Source: Parcubacteria group bacterium GW2011_GWC1_41_7
GTDB taxonomy: Bacteria > Patescibacteriota > Minisyncoccia > UBA6257 > HR35
Direction of reading: 5' to 3'
DNA length: 17,615 bases
NCBI GenBank assembly: GCA_000997465.1
Contig: LCBW01000016.1
Coordinates: 1 to 17,615 of the forward strand
In this document: one piece after another, positions 12,889 through 17,615 of the stretch
Position numbering within the stretch: position 1 is the stretch's first letter
Layout of the letters: each line of letters starts with the position of its first letter
Notes under the pieces: model-generated
Seen by the model: the letters and a program-made list of their open reading frames with translations, nothing else
Databases searched by the model: none
Told to the model about the DNA's origin: nothing
Translations under genes and position numbers: made by a program

Positions 12889-14934
12889 ATGATGAGTGAA
12901 AAAAAAATTGCGCAAGAGCGCATTGAAAAATTAAAAAAACTTATAGACGAGCACCGATACGCGTACCACGTAGAAGATAAAGAAACGTTCGATGCGGAGG
13001 CTCTTGATTCGTTAAAAAAAGAATTGTTTGATTTAGAACAAGCATATCCGGAGTTTGTGACGCCTGATTCTCCAACTCAACGAGTAGGAGGATTACCTTT
13101 GAAAGAATTTTCAAAGGTAAGGCATATATCGCGCATGAACTCGCTCAATGACGCATTTTCGGAAAAAGATATGCACAATTGGGTAGATCGAGTGGTTAAA
13201 TATTTAAAATCACAAACAGAACGGGTAAGTGAACAAGATATCTCTTTTTATTGCGATTTGAAAATGGATGGGCTTGCGATTGAATTGGAATATGAGAAAG
13301 GACTACTTATACGTGCTTCAACACGAGGGAATGGGGAGACTGGAGAAGATATTACGCAAAACATAAAAACCATTGATGCGGTTCCTTTGAAATTGCGTGG
13401 CGACGCACCTGAAAAATTAGTGGTGCGCGGGGAAGCATTTTTAACACATGAAGAATTTAAGCGCATTAATGCGCAACAGAAGAAAGGAGGTGAGAAAGAG
13501 TATGCAAACCCAAGAAACTTGGTCGCAGGGTCTATTCGACAGCTTGACCCAAAAATAACCGCGGCGCGCAAAATAGATTTTTTTACGTGGGGGATTGCAT
13601 CTCCGCAAAATTTTTATAAAAAACATAGCGATGAGTTTAAGGCCTTATCGCGCTTTGGATTTAAAACGAATTCAAACGGAAAAATATGTAAGACCCTTGA
13701 AGATGTGGAAACATTTCAAGGTATATGGGAAAAACAAAGAAAGACGCTTCCGTATGATATTGATGGAGTTGTTGTATTTATTGATGATAATGTGTTTTTT
13801 CGCATAGCGGGGGTGGTTGGAAAAGCACCGCGCGGAGCAATTGCATATAAGTTTTCCCCTAAAACCGCAACAACGCGTGTGCAGGAGGTAAAAATACAAG
13901 TAGGCAGAACAGGAATTTTAACACCCGTTGCGGTGCTTGCGCCCGTTGAACTCTCTGGAGTAACCATTACTCACGCAACACTTCATAATTTTGATGAGAT
14001 TGGACGGCTAGGACTTAAAGCGGGAGATACGGTGATAGTTTCGCGCGCAGGAGATGTAATCCCTAAAATTGATGCAGTACTGAAAGATTTGCGCAGTGGA
14101 AAGGAAAAAACCATTTTAGTTCCCAAGATATGTCCGGTTGATCATTCTCCTGTTGTGCAAGAAGGGGTCTATCTGCGTTGCACCAATAAATTATGCGGAG
14201 CACAACATCAAAGACAATTACGGCATTTCGTATCAAAGGGTGCGTTTAATATCGAAGGATTGGGGGTAAAAATTATCAATCGATTTTTAGACGAAGGGCT
14301 TATTGTTGACGCGGCCGATATCTTTTTACTGCAGGAAGGCGATATTTCGGTACTTGAGCGCTTTGGGGAAAAATCAGCTCACAATATCATTGAAGAAATA
14401 AGGCAAAAAAAACATATTGTACTTGATAAATTTTTGTATGCGCTTGGGATACTCCATATTGGAGAAGAAAATGCGCGGGTACTTGCGGACATGCTTGCGC
14501 AACTCGGAGCCATGCATACTCCAGATGATATATATGAGAGAGGACGCTTGCTCAAAAAGGAAACCCTTGAAGAGGTTGCTGGATTTGGTGAAAAAATTAT
14601 TGAAAGTATTATGGATTGGTTTTTGCAAAAAAATAATAAAGAATTATTACATAAACTGACAAAAGCGGGAGTAACCATTGGGACAGAGAAGAAACAAACA
14701 CATATGCGGTTACAAGGAAAGACGTTTTGTTTTACCGGAGAACTCGAGGGATTATCGCGGGAACACGCAAAGGAAATGGTGCGAAGCGCAGGGGGGCATG
14801 TTGTTGAGTCAGTATCGAAAAACCTGAGTTATGTGGTAGCAGGGGCAGACCCTGGATCAAAATTGCAAAAGGCCCAAAATCTAGGCATTGCCATTATTGA
14901 TAAAAAACAATTTCTTAAAATTTTGGAGGCATAA
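12889..14934 (+). CDS. ligA: NAD-dependent DNA ligase LigA
   Basis: Seals nicks in DNA replication and repair using NAD+. The 681-aa protein shows the full domain order: Ia NAD/NMN-binding domain (about 1-70, with SPTQRVGG at 61-68), adenylation domain with the nucleophile K125 in LKMDG (124-128) and RGNGETGEDIT (146-156), OB fold (about 325-400), zinc finger, helix-hairpin-helix domain (about 440-595) and a C-terminal BRCT domain (about 606-681). In the zinc finger C415, C431 and C436 are present, but the second Cys is D418 followed by H419. Two ATGs are adjacent at 12889 and 12892; AAGG at 12877-12880 is a rare visible Shine-Dalgarno-like element 8 nt before the first. Confidence 0.97.
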   Translation: MMSEKKIAQERIEKLKKLIDEHRYAYHVEDKETFDAEALDSLKKELFDLEQAYPEFVTPDSPTQRVGGLPLKEFSKVRHISRMNSLNDAFSEKDMHNWVDRVVKYLKSQTERVSEQDISFYCDLKMDGLAIELEYEKGLLIRASTRGNGETGEDITQNIKTIDAVPLKLRGDAPEKLVVRGEAFLTHEEFKRINAQQKKGGEKEYANPRNLVAGSIRQLDPKITAARKIDFFTWGIASPQNFYKKHSDEFKALSRFGFKTNSNGKICKTLEDVETFQGIWEKQRKTLPYDIDGVVVFIDDNVFFRIAGVVGKAPRGAIAYKFSPKTATTRVQEVKIQVGRTGILTPVAVLAPVELSGVTITHATLHNFDEIGRLGLKAGDTVIVSRAGDVIPKIDAVLKDLRSGKEKTILVPKICPVDHSPVVQEGVYLRCTNKLCGAQHQRQLRHFVSKGAFNIEGLGVKIINRFLDEGLIVDAADIFLLQEGDISVLERFGEKSAHNIIEEIRQKKHIVLDKFLYALGILHIGEENARVLADMLAQLGAMHTPDDIYERGRLLKKETLEEVAGFGEKIIESIMDWFLQKNNKELLHKLTKAGVTIGTEKKQTHMRLQGKTFCFTGELEGLSREHAKEMVRSAGGHVVESVSKNLSYVVAGADPGSKLQKAQNLGIAIIDKKQFLKILEA

Positions 14935-15018
14935 TGAAAATTTACTATCTTGTCTTATACTTTTTTATATTGAATCTCTATTTTGGCTTTTAGTTTTTGA
15001 TATTTGATTTATTCTATT

Positions 15019-15315
15019 ATGTTAGATAAAAAACAACTCAGACATTTAGCAAACTTAGCGCGAGTGGGTTTGAGTGATGAAGAATTGGAAAAATTAATGG
15101 ATGATTTAAACAGTATCTTAGGATATGTTGATGAAATAAATAAGCTTGACCTTGAAAAGTATGAGCCAATACGAAGTGGTGTATTGCAAAAACTTCTACT
15201 TCGGGAAGACGAAGCACGGCAATGCCCACACGAAGTACGGGATCAGATATTAAAAGCATTTCCGCATCGAGAAGGCGATTGGCTAAAAACCCCGAAAATT
15301 CTTGAAAAAGAATAA
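15019..15315 (+). CDS. gatC: Asp-tRNA(Asn)/Glu-tRNA(Gln) amidotransferase subunit C
   Basis: The small subunit that stabilises GatA and GatB in the enzyme making Gln-tRNA(Gln) and/or Asn-tRNA(Asn) from misacylated tRNAs. The 98-aa product begins MLDKKQLRHLANLARVGLS, the normal GatC start, followed by the I-L-x-Y-V-D-E-I-N-K-L-D helix (about 34-46) and the LLREDEA...TPKIL tail that wraps GatA. The ATG at 15019 is chosen over an upstream in-frame TTG at 15004, which lies in AT-rich leader. gatA and gatB are not next to it; the following gene is a tRNA on the other strand whose 3' end is 7 nt away. Confidence 0.93.
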   Translation: MLDKKQLRHLANLARVGLSDEELEKLMDDLNSILGYVDEINKLDLEKYEPIRSGVLQKLLLREDEARQCPHEVRDQILKAFPHREGDWLKTPKILEKE

Positions 15316-15322
15316 TCAATTG

Positions 15323-15393
15323 TACCCTCGAAAGGAATCGAACCTTTATCTAGAGCTTAGGAGTCTCTTGTTCTTCCATTGAACTACGAGGGT
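15323..15393 (-). tRNA. tRNA-Arg (anticodon CCT)
   Basis: Minus-strand cloverleaf of 71 nt with discriminator A. Acceptor stem ACCCTCG/CGAGGGT is a perfect 7 bp; D stem GTTC/GAAC with loop AATGGAA; T arm AAAGG-TTCGATT-CCTTT. The anticodon loop is CTCCTAA, giving CCT, which reads AGG arginine codons; this loop is typical of bacterial tRNA-Arg(CCU). The anticodon stem AGAGA/GCTCT has four pairs and an A31-G39 mismatch next to the loop. CCA is not encoded (discriminator A is followed by CAA), so it must be added enzymatically. Confidence 0.92.
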
Positions 15394-15409
15394 ATATATA
15401 CTCATTTTT

Positions 15410-15418
15410 ATTCTAACA
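15410..15418 (-). promoter_or_regulatory. Extended -10 promoter of tRNA-Arg
   Basis: On the minus strand TGTTAGAAT is an extended -10 (TGn plus five of six matches), ending 16 nt before the mature tRNA 5' end. A TTGTAC 18 nt further upstream could be a partial -35. This would leave a short 5' leader for RNase P. Confidence 0.45.
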
Positions 15419-15434
15419 AATTAAGGCTTTCTTG

Positions 15435-15440
15435 TACAAT
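15435..15440 (+). promoter_or_regulatory. Candidate -10 box for the antiporter gene
   Basis: TACAAT (five of six matches) ending 7 nt before the ATG at 15448, the same spacing as at pilM, again implying a leaderless mRNA. It lies in the palindrome TTGTACAA, which also supplies the possible -35 of the divergent tRNA. Confidence 0.4.
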
Positions 15441-15447
15441 AATTGCA

Positions 15448-17091
15448 ATGGTATCATTTTTGGAATTTATGGGCTTGAGCGCAATTGCCGCTGCGGCACT
15501 TAGCGTGATTGCGCATCTTTTTAAACAACCAGCTATTTTAGGATTTATTGTGTTAGGATTTTTTGCAAGCGTTTATTTAGGAAATAGCGTTCCGCACTCT
15601 CTCATAGAGGACACATCACTCTTTGGTATCAGTTTGCTTCTTTTTCTTATTGGAACAGAATTGAATTTGGAAAAGGTGCGCAAAGTAGGGAAGGAATCTC
15701 TTATGCTTGGAATTTCGCAAGTTATCTTTACAACTATTGCGGGATTTTTTATTGCGCACGCTCTTGGGTTTTCAGCGCTTTCGTCATTTTTGATGGCGCT
15801 TGCAATGTCTTTTTGTTCAACAGTGGTAATTGTAAAATTGCTTTCCGACAAACATGACCTTGAGTCCCTCTATGGAAGACTTGCGCTTGGAATGCTGCTA
15901 GTGCAAGATGTTATTGCAGTATCTATTTTGATTTTTATGGGAGCGAGCAATTTTTATATGTTTGCATCTGCAATTTTGGTATTTGCGGCGCTTTTTATCG
16001 CAGGATATTTTTTTTCGCCTCACCTTTTTAATACGTTTAAACAGGATTCAGAGGCATTATTCTTTTTAAGTTTAGCTTGGATTTTCATATTTATTTTTAC
16101 GGCAAAAGCATTTGGGTTAGGAGTGGAAATTCCAGCAATTTTAGCCGGTATGAGTTTGGCGGCAACTCCGCAGGTCCTTGAGATTTCAAGGCGCCTCAAA
16201 CCCTTAAAGGATTTGTTCTTAGTATTTTTCTTTATCAGTTTAGGATCAAGTATTTCATTTTCAAGTCAAGTCGTTGTTCCCGCAATTGCGCTATCATTGT
16301 TTATTTTGATTGCAAATCCGCTAATTGCATTTTTCATTTTAAATGTGATGGGGTATCATAATCGCGTTGCCTTTGAAACAGGATTGATGACAGCTCAAAT
16401 AAGCGAATTTTCTCTTGTGATGATGCTGACTGCATCGCGGCTTGAGTATGTGGGTACCCGGGAAGTTGCAACGCTTGGGCTCGTGGGAATGATTACATTT
16501 TTTATCTCTACGTATTTTATTTCATATAATAGCCAGATTTATGAACGGTTTAAAAAAATTTTACAAAAAATTGCCATACGCAAAAAAAACAATCACGATA
16601 TACAAGGAGAGGGGGCGTGCGAAGATCACATTATTTTGGTGGGATTTCATCGTATCGGATATATCTTGGCGCAAGAGCTTAAGGGCGAGAATTTACTGGT
16701 TGTTGAATTCAATCCGGAACTTGCTTCGGTGCTTAAGGAAGAAAGGTTTCACTTTATCGTAGGGGATATTATTGATGCAGATATGCTTGATCGGGTCCAT
16801 ATATCGGGAGCAAAACTTATTATTTCAACAATTCCTCATGAGGAGGAAAATGCCTTCCTGATTGCACAGGCAAAATCATATCATGTTCCAGTAATTGCAA
16901 CGGCAATGTCAGCAGAGGATGCGTTGCAACTGTACCGCATGGGAGCAGATTACGTTATTGTTCCGCATTTTTTGGGAGGAGAGTATTCTGCGGCGCTTAT
17001 TAAAAAAACACTGAGGGATCTTGATTTTTCTGTCCGAAAGGAGCGCCATATTTTAGAGATTCAAGAGAAATTAAAAAAGGGCCACTTTTAA
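15448..17091 (+). CDS. CPA2-family cation/proton antiporter with TrkA-N domain (KefB/KefC-like)
   Basis: A membrane transporter of the monovalent cation:proton antiporter-2 family. Residues about 1-370 are almost continuous membrane helices with the conserved FLIGTELN segment (CPA2 F-x-x-G-x-E) and the LLVQDVIAVSIL helix, in which D154 is the expected ion-binding aspartate. After a basic linker (RKKNN) a cytosolic TrkA-N/RCK domain starts at about residue 392: IILVGFHRIGYILAQEL is the Rossmann turn, with His in place of the middle glycine, and VVEFNPE holds the acidic ribose-binding residue. It probably exchanges K+ or Na+ for H+ under nucleotide control; the ion cannot be read from the sequence. 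The start at 15448 is chosen because the upstream extension overlaps the tRNA gene. 547 aa. Confidence 0.9.
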   Translation: MVSFLEFMGLSAIAAAALSVIAHLFKQPAILGFIVLGFFASVYLGNSVPHSLIEDTSLFGISLLLFLIGTELNLEKVRKVGKESLMLGISQVIFTTIAGFFIAHALGFSALSSFLMALAMSFCSTVVIVKLLSDKHDLESLYGRLALGMLLVQDVIAVSILIFMGASNFYMFASAILVFAALFIAGYFFSPHLFNTFKQDSEALFFLSLAWIFIFIFTAKAFGLGVEIPAILAGMSLAATPQVLEISRRLKPLKDLFLVFFFISLGSSISFSSQVVVPAIALSLFILIANPLIAFFILNVMGYHNRVAFETGLMTAQISEFSLVMMLTASRLEYVGTREVATLGLVGMITFFISTYFISYNSQIYERFKKILQKIAIRKKNNHDIQGEGACEDHIILVGFHRIGYILAQELKGENLLVVEFNPELASVLKEERFHFIVGDIIDADMLDRVHISGAKLIISTIPHEEENAFLIAQAKSYHVPVIATAMSAEDALQLYRMGADYVIVPHFLGGEYSAALIKKTLRDLDFSVRKERHILEIQEKLKKGHF

Positions 17092-17116
17092 AGGTTTCAG
17101 GAGTATCCCCAAGGGC

Positions 17117-17145
17117 TTGCGCGTTTTTTGATTTTAGGGTATAAT
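17117..17145 (+). promoter_or_regulatory. Promoter of the sigma-4-like gene
   Basis: TTGCGC (17117-17122), 17 nt, then a perfect TATAAT (17140-17145). The -10 is strong and the -35 keeps only TTG, but the spacing is ideal. It leaves a leader of about 34 nt containing a hairpin. The rest of the gap between 17092 and 17185 shows no convincing terminator for the antiporter gene. Confidence 0.55.
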
Positions 17146-17162
17146 ATCATTATCTTTTTAAG

Positions 17163-17178
17163 CCCCTACATATAGGGG
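17163..17178 (+). promoter_or_regulatory. Leader hairpin covering the Shine-Dalgarno-like AGGGGA
   Basis: CCCCTA (17163-17168), loop CATA, TAGGGG (17173-17178) is a perfect 6-bp stem. Its 3' arm plus the next base is AGGGGA, a Shine-Dalgarno-like sequence 6 nt before the ATG at 17186, so folding would hide the ribosome-binding site. There is no T run after it, so it is unlikely to be a terminator. Confidence 0.5.
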
Positions 17179-17185
17179 AAATATT

Positions 17186-17615
17186 ATGGAAGCAAAGTTA
17201 TATGAAACATTAGAAGACCTTCTTTTGGGGCTTCAGGATATCGATAAAGACGTCGTTCGCCGGCGTTTTGGTTTGCATGCGCCAAAAGAAACCTTGCAAG
17301 AAATTGGAGATGATTATGGGGTAACTCGTGAGCGTATTCGTCAAATTCAAAATAGGGCGATGGATGGCATTACGCCGAAGGCAAAAAAACATGTGTTTAT
17401 TCTTTCGCTCTCGACAAAAGCGCGTCAACATTTAGGAAAAGTTGGAGTGAAGCGTGAAAAAACCGTTACGAAAGATTTTGCACGCACGCATAACATTTCA
17501 GAAAAAGGAGAAAGCTTGCTTGCTTTTTTGATTTTACTTTCAGAAAAATTACATCATCACGAAGAAACTAACGAGATGCATTCATTTATTTCAGCATCTG
17601 AAAAGCAGACTCGTC
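17186..17615 (+). CDS. Sigma-70 region 4-like DNA-binding protein (partial, runs off the edge)
   Basis: The first 143 residues of a protein whose C-terminus lies beyond the window. Residues about 20-60 form a sigma-70 region 4 helix-turn-helix: VVRRRFGL, then TLQEIGDDYGVTRERIRQIQ (36-55), the same kind of motif used to read the -35 box. There is no sign of regions 2 or 3 before it, so it is not a complete sigma factor. After the HTH comes a basic helical stretch (KAKKH, KREKTVTKDFARTHNI). Proteins joining a sigma-4 HTH to a HARE-HTH-type domain occur in this group of bacteria; the second domain cannot be confirmed from this fragment. It could be a transcription regulator acting on RNA polymerase or promoters. 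The ATG follows an SD-like AGGGGA. Confidence 0.8.
   Translation, partial: MEAKLYETLEDLLLGLQDIDKDVVRRRFGLHAPKETLQEIGDDYGVTRERIRQIQNRAMDGITPKAKKHVFILSLSTKARQHLGKVGVKREKTVTKDFARTHNISEKGESLLAFLILLSEKLHHHEETNEMHSFISASEKQTR

Noticed and set aside
14935..15018. Promoter or terminator in the ligA-gatC gap
   Set aside because: Very AT-rich with several weak -10-like strings, none with a matching -35 or clear extended form, and no hairpin.
15379..15447. Longer antiporter start overlapping the tRNA gene
   Set aside because: The added 23 residues are encoded antisense to tRNA-Arg and precede the normal hydrophobic start of the family.
1..17615. CRISPR array, insertion sequence, prophage or other mobile element
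   Set aside because: No regularly spaced repeats, transposase or integrase motifs, or flanking direct repeats were seen by eye.

Overview
The window looks like a piece of a Patescibacteria (candidate phyla radiation) genome, most likely from the Parcubacteria side. The evidence is AT-rich, tightly packed genes with short or overlapping junctions, few Shine-Dalgarno sequences, a monoderm-type type IV pilus cluster with no secretin gene, and protein sequences typical of that group (for example the TIM loop beginning WAIST). Long ORFs contain no in-frame TGA and one gene ends in TGA, so the standard bacterial code fits and the TGA=Gly code of Absconditabacteria/Gracilibacteria does not.

Layout. 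(1) Bases 19-2629, minus strand: an apparent four-gene operon transcribed comF, tpiA, a small membrane-anchored protein, hisG. (2) Bases 2670-12816, plus strand: a nearly continuous type IV pilus locus in the order pilM, pilN-like, pilO-like, small pilP-like membrane protein, pilB, pilT, pilC, major pilin, prepilin peptidase, then four minor pseudopilins in a GspH-I-J-K-like order. comF and pilM diverge from a 40-bp gap, which places a DNA-uptake gene beside the pilus. (3) Bases 12889-15315: ligA and an orphan gatC. (4) tRNA-Arg(CCT) on the minus strand at 15323-15393, then a CPA2-family cation/proton antiporter with a TrkA-N domain (15448-17091). (5) A sigma-70 region 4-like DNA-binding protein that runs off the right edge.

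How the genes fit together. PilM/N/O plus the small bitopic protein would form the cytoplasmic/membrane alignment complex. PilB and PilT are the extension and retraction ATPases on the PilC platform. The prepilin peptidase should process the GspG-like pilin and the pseudopilins, and the pseudopilins would prime the fibre and form its tip. ComF, a PRPP-loop protein of natural transformation, suggests the pilus serves DNA uptake, which suits organisms that depend on scavenged nucleotides.

This is a recognisable system rather than a new one. The points most worth checking are: a prepilin peptidase that appears to lack its second catalytic aspartate (GxGD motif); repeated -10 boxes that end 6-7 bases before a start codon, implying leaderless mRNAs; terminator hairpins fused to the next promoter; a possible ribosome-binding site held inside a hairpin ahead of the sigma-4-like gene; and altered zinc-ligand spacing in PilB and LigA. 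No CRISPR array, insertion sequence, prophage, rRNA or origin was seen, and no gene-free stretch exceeds about 135 bp.
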